From: Paracoccus sp. MKU1
Lineage (GTDB): Bacteria; Pseudomonadota; Alphaproteobacteria; Rhodobacterales; Rhodobacteraceae
Direction of reading: 5' to 3'
DNA length: 64,000 nt
Assembly (NCBI RefSeq): GCF_001447385.1
Contig: NZ_LLWQ01000008.1
Span: 48,040-112,039 of the forward strand
Shown: piece after piece, positions 18,742-27,010 of the stretch
Numbering within the stretch: position 1 is the first letter of the stretch
Layout of the letters: each line of letters starts with the position of its first letter
Made by a program: the position numbers and the translations under genes
The notes under the pieces: model-generated
What the model was told of the DNA's origin: nothing
The model's input: the letters and a program-made list of their open reading frames with translations, nothing else
Databases searched by the model: none

Positions 18742-19665
18742 ATGGCACGGCTGTTCGTCACCGGCGGCCATGGCATGGTCGGCTCGACCCTGCGCAGCCA
18801 TCCGGGCATCGAGGCCTGGGAGGTGCTGGCGCCCGCGCGGGCCGAGCTGGACCTTTGCGACGCCGCCGCCCTGCGCGACTGGCTGGCGCGGCATCGCCCC
18901 GACGCGGTGGTCCATGCCGCGGGCGTGGTCGGCGGCATCCAGGCCAACATGGCCGAGCCGGTGCGGTTCCTGGCCGAGAACGCCCGGATCGGGCTGAACC
19001 TGCTCACCGCCTGCCGCGAGATCGGTATCCGGATGCTGCTCAACCTGAGCTCAAGCTGCGTCTATCCGCGCGACCTGGGCCGCGGCCTGTCCGAGGAGCA
19101 GATCCTGACCGGCGCGCTGGAGCCCACCAACGAGGGCTACGCGCTGGCCAAGATCATGACCATGCGGCTGGTGGACTATGCCTGCCGCGAGGATCGCAGC
19201 CTGCAATGGCACACGCTGATCCCCTGCAACCTCTACGGTCCGCATGACAAGTTCGACCCCCGGCAATCGCATCTGGTGCCGGCGATCATCCACAAGATCC
19301 ACCGCGCCCGGATCGAGGGCCATGAGACCGTCGAGATCTGGGGCGACGGCTCGGCGCGGCGCGAGTTCATGTATGCCGGCGACCTGGCCGAGGCGATCCT
19401 GCGGGCACTGGCCGATCCCTCGGCCCTGCCGCCGGTGATGAATGTCGGGCCGGGTGTCGATCACACGATCAACGATTATTATAATGTCGTGGCTGAGGTG
19501 ATCGGCTGGCAGGGCCGTTTCATCCATGACCTGGGCAAGCCGGTGGGCATGCGGCGCAAGCTCCTGTCCGTGACGCGGCAGGCGGAATGGGGCTGGGCGC
19601 CGCGAACCGGACTGCGCGAGGGCATCGCCGCCACCTATGCCTGGTATCTGGAGCACCAGCCATGA
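18742..19665 (+). CDS. GDP-L-fucose synthase family protein; ColC-like (GDP-colitose synthase) in this context
   Basis: A 307-residue extended SDR: FVTGGHGMVGSTL (cofactor loop), NLSSSCVYPRDLGRGLSEEQ, and the active site Tyr/Lys in NEGYALAKIMTMRL. The family epimerises and reduces GDP-4-keto-6-deoxy sugars. By sequence alone it would be called Fcl. Its direct overlap (ATGA) with a ColD-like dehydratase argues that the actual substrate is the 3-deoxy product and that this is a ColC-type GDP-L-colitose synthase (inference). Fcl and ColC are homologous, so only a tree or an assay separates them. Confidence 0.85.
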   Translation: MARLFVTGGHGMVGSTLRSHPGIEAWEVLAPARAELDLCDAAALRDWLARHRPDAVVHAAGVVGGIQANMAEPVRFLAENARIGLNLLTACREIGIRMLLNLSSSCVYPRDLGRGLSEEQILTGALEPTNEGYALAKIMTMRLVDYACREDRSLQWHTLIPCNLYGPHDKFDPRQSHLVPAIIHKIHRARIEGHETVEIWGDGSARREFMYAGDLAEAILRALADPSALPPVMNVGPGVDHTINDYYNVVAEVIGWQGRFIHDLGKPVGMRRKLLSVTRQAEWGWAPRTGLREGIAATYAWYLEHQP

Positions 19666-20831
19666 GCCGCTTTCCCCTTGCGACCTCGAGTTGGGACGAG
19701 GCGGAACGGGCCGCCCTGCAACGGGTGATCGACTCGGACCGGTTTTCCATGGGGCCGGAGGTCGCGGCTTTCGAGGCAGAGTTCGCCCGCTTCACCGGCA
19801 GCCGCCATGCGGTGATGGTGAATTCCGGATCCTCGGCCAATCTCGCCATGGTGGCGGCGCTGCGTTATACGCAAAACCCGGCGTTGCGGCTGATGCCGGG
19901 CGACGAGGTGATCGTGCCGGCAGTGTCCTGGTCCACCACCTTCTTTCCGCTGCACCAATACGGGCTGCACCTGAAATTCGTCGATATCGACCGCGAGACG
20001 CTCAACTACGACCTTGCGGCGCTGGCCGGGGCGATCACCGAGCGCACCCGGGCCATCATGGTGGTGAACCTGCTGGGCAATCCGAACGATTTCGACGCTC
20101 TCCGCGCCATCATCGGCGAGCGGAACATCGTGCTGATCGAGGACAATTGCGAATCGATGGGTGCGACCTTCGGCGGCCGGGAATGCGGCACATTCGGGGT
20201 GATGGGGACGTTTTCCACCTTCTTCTCGCATCACATCTCGACCATGGAGGGCGGGCTGATCGTCACCGATGACGAGGAGCTCTACCACATCCTGCTGGCG
20301 TTGCGGGCGCATGGCTGGACGCGCAACCTGCCGAAATTCAACCGCGTGACCGGCGAGAAAAGCGACGATCCCTTCGAGGAGAGCTTCCGCTTCGTCCTGC
20401 CCGGCTATAACCTGCGCCCGCTGGAGATGTCGGGCGCGCTGGGGCGGGCGCAGCTGGCGAAACTGCCGCGGCTGATCGATGGGCGGCGCGCGAACGGCGC
20501 GCTCTGGCAGCAGGCGATGGCCGATCACCCGCTGTTCAGCATCCAGCGCGAGACCGGCGAAAGCAGCTGGTTCGGATTTTCCCTGGTGCTGCGGCCGGAA
20601 ACGGGCCTGACACGGCGCGAGGTGCTGGCGCGGCTCGACACGCTGGGATTCGAGACCCGGCCCATCGTCAGCGGCAATTTCACCAAGAATCCTGTGCTGC
20701 GGCTGATGGATCACAGCCTGCGCGGGCCGATGACCCATGCCGAGGAGATCGACCTTAACGGTTTCTTCATCGGCAATCATCATTATGACATCCGCGACGC
20801 GATCGGGATTCTGGCCGGTTTCCGCGCCTGA
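19662..20831 (+). CDS. GDP-4-keto-6-deoxymannose 3-dehydratase-like (ColD-like), DegT/DnrJ fold
   Basis: A 389-residue PLP-fold protein, the same size as E. coli ColD. Seen: NSGSSANLAM, DEVIVPAVSWSTTFFPL, and IEDNCESMGATF with the ring-contacting Asp. In place of the Schiff-base lysine it has FFSHHISTMEGG, with a His pair at residues 190-191. Aminotransferases of this fold carry Lys there. A His is the hallmark of ColD and of RfbH/E1-type dehydratases, but RfbH is longer and has an Fe-S cluster not evident here. It should remove the 3-hydroxyl of GDP-4-keto-6-deoxymannose. ATG 19662 overlaps the previous stop. Confidence 0.85.
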   Translation: MSRFPLATSSWDEAERAALQRVIDSDRFSMGPEVAAFEAEFARFTGSRHAVMVNSGSSANLAMVAALRYTQNPALRLMPGDEVIVPAVSWSTTFFPLHQYGLHLKFVDIDRETLNYDLAALAGAITERTRAIMVVNLLGNPNDFDALRAIIGERNIVLIEDNCESMGATFGGRECGTFGVMGTFSTFFSHHISTMEGGLIVTDDEELYHILLALRAHGWTRNLPKFNRVTGEKSDDPFEESFRFVLPGYNLRPLEMSGALGRAQLAKLPRLIDGRRANGALWQQAMADHPLFSIQRETGESSWFGFSLVLRPETGLTRREVLARLDTLGFETRPIVSGNFTKNPVLRLMDHSLRGPMTHAEEIDLNGFFIGNHHYDIRDAIGILAGFRA

Positions 20832-20896
20832 CCGGGTGCTGGACTTGCCGACCCGGCTTGGTCAGGATCGGGAATGCGGTCGGCGGATGGGTGGTC

Positions 20897-22072
20897 ATGA
20901 GTGCGGGACGGATGAAACGGATCGGCATCGGGCTTGTCGGCATCGCCCTGGCCGGGACGCTCGCCTTCTTCGCCTGGCCCGGTCCGCCGCGTCCGGTGAC
21001 GCCGGTGCCGCAGGTCAGCCTCGCGGAAGACGCCGGTTTTCAGGCGCGGTTGGTCGCGCCGCAGCCCGGCCTGACCGCCCTGACCGCCGAGGTGACGGGA
21101 CGTGCTGCGGCCGATCCCTCGAGCGAAGGCTATCGCCACGAATGGCCGGGGTTCCATGCCTCGGCGCGGTTCGAAGGGACGGGTATCACCCTGCGCTTCG
21201 ACGATGCGGTCAATCGCTGGCGGATCACGCTGGATGGCAAGGCGGTCGAGATCTCGCGCCCCGGGCGGCAGGACCTGCGGATCGAGGGGCTGGCTTTCGG
21301 CGCATACACCATTCGCGCCGAAAAGATCAGCGAATCGCCGGGACCGGCCCTGTTCGGCGGGTTCTTTCTTGACGCTTCGGCCAAGGCGCTGCCGCCTCCC
21401 GAGCCGGCCGAGCGGCTGATCGAGTTCATCGGCGATTCCGATACGGTGGGCTTCGCCAATACCGCCGAGCGCCGCGATTGCAGCGGAGAGGAGATCTATG
21501 CCGCCACCGATACCAGTCGCAGCTTCGGACCGCAGGTGGCGGCGGCCCTAGAGACGGATTACCGCATGATCGCCCGCTCGGGCATCGGGCTGTTGCGCAA
21601 TTACGGCGGTGCCGAGCCGGATCGCACCATGGAGCGGCTCTATCCGCTCGCCCTGCCGGGGGACGCGACGGTGGCCGCCCTGCCCCAACGCCGGGCGGAT
21701 GTCGTCGTCATCGCGCTCGGCTCGAACGTCTTCGGTTCCGAGCTGGCTCCGGGCGAGCCTTGGACGGAAAAGAGCCAATTGCGCCACGATTTCGGCCCGG
21801 CGCTGGCCGATTTCGCCGCCGCCCGCAGGCAGGAGAATCCCGCCGCCCTGATCGTGCTGCTGGCCTTCGGCGAATATGGCCCCGAACTGGTCGAGGCGCA
21901 TCGCAGCGCCTCGGACATGCTGACCGCCCGCGGCATCGCCAACCGGCTGGTCGTTCTTGGCGACCCGAAACGCGATGCCTGCCTCTGGCACCCTTCCGCC
22001 CGCGACCATGCCATGATCGCGGAAACCCTGATCGAGGCGCTGAAGGCCCCGGATTCCGGCGGAGCGGACTGA
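20897..22072 (+). CDS. SGNH/GDSL esterase, carbohydrate esterase family 2-like, membrane-anchored or secreted
   Basis: About 391 residues: a hydrophobic N-terminus (IGIGLVGIALAGTLAFFAW) acting as signal or anchor, and a beta-rich region (RFEGTGITLRFDDAVNRWRI) like the N-terminal jelly-roll of CE2 esterases. A C-terminal SGNH hydrolase follows with IEFIGDSDTVGF (nucleophile Ser), LGSNVF and a final LWHPSARDHAMIAE. The acidic residue usually two before the catalytic His is Leu here; CE2 enzymes using a Ser-His dyad are known. It probably deacetylates a polysaccharide in the periplasm (inference). Start chosen at ATG 20897; an ATG at 20912 is also possible. Confidence 0.7.
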   Translation: MSAGRMKRIGIGLVGIALAGTLAFFAWPGPPRPVTPVPQVSLAEDAGFQARLVAPQPGLTALTAEVTGRAAADPSSEGYRHEWPGFHASARFEGTGITLRFDDAVNRWRITLDGKAVEISRPGRQDLRIEGLAFGAYTIRAEKISESPGPALFGGFFLDASAKALPPPEPAERLIEFIGDSDTVGFANTAERRDCSGEEIYAATDTSRSFGPQVAAALETDYRMIARSGIGLLRNYGGAEPDRTMERLYPLALPGDATVAALPQRRADVVVIALGSNVFGSELAPGEPWTEKSQLRHDFGPALADFAAARRQENPAALIVLLAFGEYGPELVEAHRSASDMLTARGIANRLVVLGDPKRDACLWHPSARDHAMIAETLIEALKAPDSGGAD

Positions 22073-22136
22073 TCTGCCCTTGCACCCGCCGCCGTGCGAC
22101 CCCACACTCGACCCGATCCCGCCTAGCCGAGCCGCC

Positions 22137-23189
22137 ATGCATTCCCTCAGACCGATTCATAACCGCCTGCGTCGTCCTTTCGGTCTGGGTTATGTGGATT
22201 TCTTCGACACCGCCGTCGAGCGTTGGGAGATCTGCCCGGCCGAGGTGGTCGAGATCACGCCGGGCATCTGGCTGCCCGACCAGATCGAACATATCGCGCG
22301 CACCGAATTTGGCGACCTGCACGACATCCTGGCGCAGATGCAGGGCAATCCGGCCGAACAGACGCCGCCGACCATGGGCTACCGCTTTCGCGACGTCGAT
22401 TTCGTCGATGGCGTGCTGCATGCCCGCGGGGCCGAACGCCACCTGCGCCAGCGCAAGCATTCCGGCCTGACCTATCGTCGCCCGCGCGAAAGCCTGTCGG
22501 GCACGCTTTACGAAAGCTGGATCGGCAATCGTTGGTTCGGCAACTGGCTCTTGAACGACTGCCTCGCCTATCGGCTGGCCGAGGAGACCGGCGCGCCCGT
22601 CACCTCCGCCCCGGTGCGGGGCGGCCATATCGCGCGCTACGAGCAATTGCTGGACATGACGCCCCGGCGCATCGGCGAGGTGCATTTCGACGAGCTGATC
22701 CTGTTCGACGACCTGCACAACAACAGCCACCGCCGCGCCCGCGCGCAAGAGAATCGCACCCGCATCCTCAAGGATCGCGCGTCGAAGCCCCTGCCCGGCG
22801 TCTTCATCTTCCGCGGCGCCAGCGGCGATGCCCGCATCCTGGAAAACGAGGCCGAGATCGCCGAGCGGCTGGAGGCCGAATACGGTTTCCACACGCTTTA
22901 CATCGACCGCCACGATGCCGACGAACTGGCCGAGGCGGCCGGCGCGGCCCGGATGGTGGTGGGCGTCGAGGGCAGCCAGCTCGCCCATGGCGTCATCGCC
23001 ATGGCGCCGGGCGGCACGGTGCTGACGCTTCAGCCGGCGGACCGGGTGACCACCTCGCTCAAGCTGCTGACGGATTGCTGGCAACAGCGTTACGCCATGG
23101 TCGTCGGCGCCGGGACCGCGGGCGGCTACCGGGTCGAATGGGACCAGATCCGGCGCACGCTGGACCTGATCGCGGCCGAAAATCCCTAA
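22137..23189 (+). CDS. Glycosyltransferase family 61 protein
   Basis: A 350-residue protein of the GT61 (DUF563) family. The central region RRIGEVHFDELILFDDLHNN and the hallmark C-terminal block, VVGVEGSQLAHGVIAMAPGG followed by VLTLQP, are seen. GT61 members transfer xylose, GlcNAc or other sugars and are common in bacterial capsule and exopolysaccharide loci. No signal peptide; cytoplasmic. Start ATG 22137 was preferred over an upstream in-frame start at 22080 whose translation is proline-rich and unlike the family. The only clear glycosyltransferase inside this locus. Confidence 0.8.
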   Translation: MHSLRPIHNRLRRPFGLGYVDFFDTAVERWEICPAEVVEITPGIWLPDQIEHIARTEFGDLHDILAQMQGNPAEQTPPTMGYRFRDVDFVDGVLHARGAERHLRQRKHSGLTYRRPRESLSGTLYESWIGNRWFGNWLLNDCLAYRLAEETGAPVTSAPVRGGHIARYEQLLDMTPRRIGEVHFDELILFDDLHNNSHRRARAQENRTRILKDRASKPLPGVFIFRGASGDARILENEAEIAERLEAEYGFHTLYIDRHDADELAEAAGAARMVVGVEGSQLAHGVIAMAPGGTVLTLQPADRVTTSLKLLTDCWQQRYAMVVGAGTAGGYRVEWDQIRRTLDLIAAENP

Positions 23190-23283
23190 AACCCGTCCTA
23201 ACAGTCAGGTTGAGTTTGCCGCGAGACAACGGAATATGGGGGCGGGCGACCTTTATTTCCCGCCGAAGTAATTAAACAAGTGC

Positions 23284-23826
23284 ATGGTGATGTTCGAAAC
23301 TCTCCGGGATGACTACGTAAGACACGGCCGTTCGCTGACCGAACCCGCCTTTGTCTCGTTGGCCGTCTATCGTTACGGCCATTGGGCCATCGGGCTGAAG
23401 AATCCGCCGCTGCGCTGGCTGGCCAGCAAGCTCTATGCGTTGATGAAGATCTTCATCCTGAACGTGACCAAGGTCTGGATTCCGCCGCAGGTGCGGCTTG
23501 GAAAAGATTTCCACATCATCCATGCCGAGGGCTCGCTGTCGATCCATCCCGACGTGGTGATCGGCGACCGCTGCGGGGTGATGCACAATGTCACCATCGG
23601 CACCAATATGGGGCCCGGCGCGCCGGTGATCGGCGACGACGTGTTCATCGGCGTCAACTCCTGCGTGCTGGGCCCGATCACCATCGGCGACCGGGTGCGG
23701 ATCGGTGCCAATACCGCGGTGACGACCAATGTGCCGCCGGATTCGGTGGTGATCGGCTCGCCCGCCAAGATCTATCCCAGCCTGCCGATCTTTGCCGCCA
23801 GGAAGAAAGCCCCCGCCCATGAGTGA
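23284..23826 (+). CDS. Serine acetyltransferase-like hexapeptide-repeat acyltransferase
   Basis: A 180-residue left-handed beta-helix protein. Hexapeptide repeats run from about residue 65 to 160 (IHPDVVIGDRCGVMHNVTIG, VFIGVNSCVLGPITIGDRV, RIGANTAVTTNVP). The C-terminal SVVIGSPAKIYP resembles the CysE tail. The N-terminal helical domain of true CysE is reduced, which points to acetylation of a sugar in the glycan locus rather than cysteine synthesis (inference). Its 3' end overlaps the ligase gene by 8 bases. A CE2-like esterase in the same locus could remove the acetyl group it adds. Confidence 0.8.
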   Translation: MVMFETLRDDYVRHGRSLTEPAFVSLAVYRYGHWAIGLKNPPLRWLASKLYALMKIFILNVTKVWIPPQVRLGKDFHIIHAEGSLSIHPDVVIGDRCGVMHNVTIGTNMGPGAPVIGDDVFIGVNSCVLGPITIGDRVRIGANTAVTTNVPPDSVVIGSPAKIYPSLPIFAARKKAPAHE

Positions 23827-25390
23827 CGATTTCGACCGCAGCATGTGGCGCCTGCTGGCCGACAACCTGCCCGCCCGTGCGGACAAGATCGCCGCCGTGG
23901 ATCAGAGCCGCGCGGTCACCTATGCCGAGCTTGCGGCCGAGGCCGGGCGCGTGGCCGACTGGCTGGTCTCGCGCGGCATCCGGCCCGGTGACCGGGTGAT
24001 CGTGCATCTGCGCAAGGGCATAGACGAGGTCGCGGCCATGTTCGGCGCCTGGAAGATGGGCGCCGTGGTCATCAACGTGAACATCCGCTGGACCCCTGCG
24101 CAGCTGGCCTACGTCGCCCGCGACAGCCGGGCGCGCGCGGCGGTCCTGCCCCGCAACGCGCTGGAGGCGCTTGTGGGCGAACATGCCTTGCCAAAGGGCA
24201 CGGCCTATCTTGTTCAGGGCAAGGCCGAGGGCCTTGTCCAGGGCGCGGACCCCTGGGGGGCGCTTGCCGCCGACCAGGCTTCCGCGCCCGACGAATCCGA
24301 CCCGCGCGGATTGGCGATGATCATCTACACCTCGGGCTCGACCGGCGCGCCCAAGGGGGTGATGCTCAGCCACCGCAACATCCGCGTGGGCGCCATCTCG
24401 GTCGCGGACTATCTGGGGCTGGACGAAAGCGACCGGCTGCTTTCGGTGCTGCCCTACAGTTTCGACGCCGGGCTGAACCAGCTGACCACCATGCTGCTGA
24501 CGGGCGGGACGGTGGTGCACCAGCCGCTGACCATGCCGGCCGAGATCATCCGCATGGCCCAGGCCGAATCGGTGACGGGAATCGCCGGCGTGCCGCCCCT
24601 GTGGAACCAGATCGTGCGGCTGCTGGTGGACCGTCCGACCGACCTGCCGGCGCTGCGGCGCATCACCAATACCGGCGGCAAGATCCCCCCGAACATCCTG
24701 GAGCTGCTGCCGCAGGTATTCCCGGGCGTCGACATCTACCTGATGTATGGGCTGACCGAGGCCTTCCGCTCGACCTATCTGCCGCCCGAGAAATTCGCGG
24801 CCAAGATGGGCTCGATCGGCCGGCAGATCCCGAACGCGCAGGTCTTCGCCGTCAAGCATGGCGAGGGCGTGGCCGGTCCCGGCGAACAGGGCGAGCTGGT
24901 CCATGCCGGCCCGCTGGTCAGCATGGGCTATTGGGAAAAGCCCGAGGTGACGGCACAGAAGATCCGCCCCTGCCCCGAACTGGCGCATCTGCTGGGCGAC
25001 GAGCCGGTGGTCTGGTCGGGCGATCTGGTGCGCGTCGACGAGGATGGCGACCTGTGGTTCGTCAGCCGCATGGACGAGATGATCAAGACGCTCGGCTTTC
25101 GCCTGTCGCCGACCGAGGTCGAGGATGCGATCTCGCAAAGCGGGCTGGTGACCGACGTGGTGGCCTTCGGGGTCGAGGATGCCGATCTGGGCCAGGCGGT
25201 TCACGCGGTCGTGACCTATCTGCCGCAGGCCGACGAAACTGCGCTGGCCACGCATTGCGCCCGGGCGATGCCGCATTACATGCGTCCCCAGCACTATCAT
25301 TCCTGGCAAGGCGCAATGCCGCGGACCGCCAGCGGCAAGCTGGACCGCCCCGCCATCATTTCCGCCGCCAAGGCCGCATTGCAGAACTGA
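23819..25390 (+). CDS. AMP-forming acyl/aminoacyl ligase, exosortase-associated type
   Basis: A 523-residue ANL-superfamily adenylating enzyme. Motifs in order: MIIYTSGSTGAPKGVMLSHR (A3), YGLTEAF (A5), VWSGDLVRVDEDGDL (A7), and FRLSPTEVEDAI, with the catalytic Lys in TASGKLDRP. Followed within 20 bases by an acyl carrier protein gene and then a PLP decarboxylase. That three-gene order is the one seen with the exosortase-A-associated acyl ligase family (TIGR03098 type, from memory). Likely reaction: activation of an amino or carboxylic acid and loading onto the ACP. No exosortase or PEP-CTERM gene is in this window. Confidence 0.85.
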   Translation: MSDDFDRSMWRLLADNLPARADKIAAVDQSRAVTYAELAAEAGRVADWLVSRGIRPGDRVIVHLRKGIDEVAAMFGAWKMGAVVINVNIRWTPAQLAYVARDSRARAAVLPRNALEALVGEHALPKGTAYLVQGKAEGLVQGADPWGALAADQASAPDESDPRGLAMIIYTSGSTGAPKGVMLSHRNIRVGAISVADYLGLDESDRLLSVLPYSFDAGLNQLTTMLLTGGTVVHQPLTMPAEIIRMAQAESVTGIAGVPPLWNQIVRLLVDRPTDLPALRRITNTGGKIPPNILELLPQVFPGVDIYLMYGLTEAFRSTYLPPEKFAAKMGSIGRQIPNAQVFAVKHGEGVAGPGEQGELVHAGPLVSMGYWEKPEVTAQKIRPCPELAHLLGDEPVVWSGDLVRVDEDGDLWFVSRMDEMIKTLGFRLSPTEVEDAISQSGLVTDVVAFGVEDADLGQAVHAVVTYLPQADETALATHCARAMPHYMRPQHYHSWQGAMPRTASGKLDRPAIISAAKAALQN

Positions 25391-25409
25391 CCAGAGAGGC
25401 ATTGAATCC

Positions 25410-25646
25410 ATGAGCCTGAGCAAGGACGAGCTGATCCGCTACATCCGCAGCGAGCTGAACATCGACACGCCGCTGGAGGGCGATACCGAGCTTTTCTCGA
25501 CCGGAATGCTGGATTCGGTGGCGATGGTCGGGCTGATCTCCTTCGTCGAACAGCATGCGGGAATACGGGTGCAGCCGGGGGACGTGACGCTGGACAATTT
25601 CGACAGCGTGGACGCGATCCTCGCCTATGTGCAGTCCCTTGACTGA
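25410..25646 (+). CDS. Acyl carrier protein
   Basis: A 78-residue acyl/peptidyl carrier protein. The phosphopantetheine site is Ser36 in TGMLDSVAMVGLISFVE, and the helix III region NFDSVDAILAYV is typical. It is not the fatty-acid AcpP (different motif, different context). It lies between the AMP-forming ligase and the decarboxylase, so it most likely carries the substrate that the ligase activates. The 3' end overlaps the decarboxylase start by 20 bases, which implies translational coupling. Confidence 0.88.
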   Translation: MSLSKDELIRYIRSELNIDTPLEGDTELFSTGMLDSVAMVGLISFVEQHAGIRVQPGDVTLDNFDSVDAILAYVQSLD

Positions 25647-26865
25647 CCTGGACCGGCAACTGGCCGAGGCCGCCGCGCGCTTCGGCACCCCGGCCTATGT
25701 CTATGCTACCGACGAGATCGAGGCCCGGCTCGCGCATCTGCGCGCGCATCTGGGGCACTGGTTCGCCGTCAGCTTCGCGGTCAAGAGCAACCCGAACCCG
25801 GACCTGCTGGACTGGATGCGGGGCCGGCTGGATTATCTCGACATCTCCTCGGGCGGCGAATTCGCGCTGAGCCAGGAGGCGGGCTGGGATGCGGCGAAGG
25901 TCAGCTTCACCGGCCCGGCCAAGCGCGATGCCGAGCTGCGCCCCGCCATCGCCGCCGGCCTGGGCGAATTGGTGCTGGAAAGCCTGCGCGAGGCGCGGCT
26001 GGCCGATGCCGTCGCCAGCGAACTGGGCCGGGTCCAGCCGGTGCTGATTCGCATCGCGCCGGCACGGGTGCCCAAGGGTTTCGGCGACCAGATGGCCGGC
26101 CGGCCCAGCCCCTTCGGCATCGATGTCGAGGACGCGGCCGAGATCCTGCCGCAGATCGCCGCCCTGCCGAACCTGCGCATCATCGGGCTGCACATTTACT
26201 CCGGCACGCAATGCCTCAAGCCCGAGGCGATCTGCGAGAACTGGCGCATCTTCATGCAGGTGTTTTCCGAAACCTGCGCGGCGCTGGACCTGAACCCCGA
26301 GAAGCTGATCTTCGGCGCCGGGCTGGGCATCCCCTACCACCCCGGCGACAGCGCGCTGGACCTCGCCGCCATCGCGGCCGAGATCGGCCCCGAACTCGAC
26401 GCCTTCGCCGCGCATTTTCCCGCGACCCGGCTGGTGCTGGAACTGGGCCGCTATCTGGTCGGCCCGGCGGGCTGGTTCCTGACCCGCGTGGTCTCGGTCA
26501 AGCAGTCGCGCGGCACCCGAATCGCCATCTGCGACGGCGGGCTGAACGGCAACCTGGCGGCCTCGGGCAATTTCGGCATGGTGCTGCGGCGCAATTACGT
26601 CATGCACCGGGTCGGCGGCGACGAGAACGGCGCGCGGCCCGAGGAGAAGCAGGATATTTCCGGCCCGCTCTGCACCTCGATCGACAAGCTGGGCGGCGGC
26701 GTCGCCCTGCCGCGGCTGGAGGAAGGCGACCTGATCGCCATCCATGCCTGCGGCGCCTATGGGCCCACGGCCAGCCCGCTGCATTTCATCAGCCATCCCC
26801 TGCCGGCCGAGGTGCTGGTCACCGGCGGGCAGATGCGGGACGTGACGCGAATCCGGGACCGCTAG
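25627..26865 (+). CDS. PLP-dependent decarboxylase (DAP/ornithine decarboxylase fold III), exosortase-associated type
   Basis: A 412-residue alanine-racemase-fold decarboxylase. Seen: PAYVYATDEIEARLAHL, the PLP lysine K53 in FAVKSNPNPDLL, ISSGGEFALSQEAGW, and GLHIYSGTQCLKPE. The C-terminal half has VLELGRYLVGPAGW, AICDGGLN and CGAYGPT. It resembles DapDC/LysA but is the version found beside an ACP and an AMP ligase, where the natural substrate is unknown. The start is ATG 25627 overlapping the ACP gene; a TTG at 25639 is an alternative. A decarboxylated amino acid on an ACP could be a donor for decorating a glycan (inference). Confidence 0.87.
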   Translation: MCSPLTDLDRQLAEAAARFGTPAYVYATDEIEARLAHLRAHLGHWFAVSFAVKSNPNPDLLDWMRGRLDYLDISSGGEFALSQEAGWDAAKVSFTGPAKRDAELRPAIAAGLGELVLESLREARLADAVASELGRVQPVLIRIAPARVPKGFGDQMAGRPSPFGIDVEDAAEILPQIAALPNLRIIGLHIYSGTQCLKPEAICENWRIFMQVFSETCAALDLNPEKLIFGAGLGIPYHPGDSALDLAAIAAEIGPELDAFAAHFPATRLVLELGRYLVGPAGWFLTRVVSVKQSRGTRIAICDGGLNGNLAASGNFGMVLRRNYVMHRVGGDENGARPEEKQDISGPLCTSIDKLGGGVALPRLEEGDLIAIHACGAYGPTASPLHFISHPLPAEVLVTGGQMRDVTRIRDR

Positions 26866-26948
26866 GCCCCGGCTCCGCGCCTCGCACGGCAGCGTGATAA
26901 AATATTCCTGATCTTGGATTTTTGCGTCGTTTTTCTCGACCGGGTCGG

Positions 26949-26978
26949 TTGTGTTTTCCAGGCCTGCGCGTCTATTAT
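26949..26978 (+). promoter_or_regulatory. Candidate promoter of the mrp operon
   Basis: TTGTGT at 26949-26954 and TATTAT at 26973-26978 with an 18-base spacer, 33 bases before the mrpA start. The 145-base gap is the only relatively AT-rich stretch here. A pattern match only. Confidence 0.35.
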
Positions 26979-27010
26979 CGGCGCACAGCCCGAACCGGAA
27001 AAGGAACACG

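Noticed and set aside
18742..19665. Plain GDP-L-fucose synthase call
   Set aside because: Kept only as family assignment. The overlapping ColD-like partner makes a ColC role more likely, but this is not proven.
17617..26865. Exosortase or PEP-CTERM gene expected with the ligase/decarboxylase pair
   Set aside because: I looked for multi-pass exosortase-like proteins and PEP-type C-terminal tails across the window and found none.
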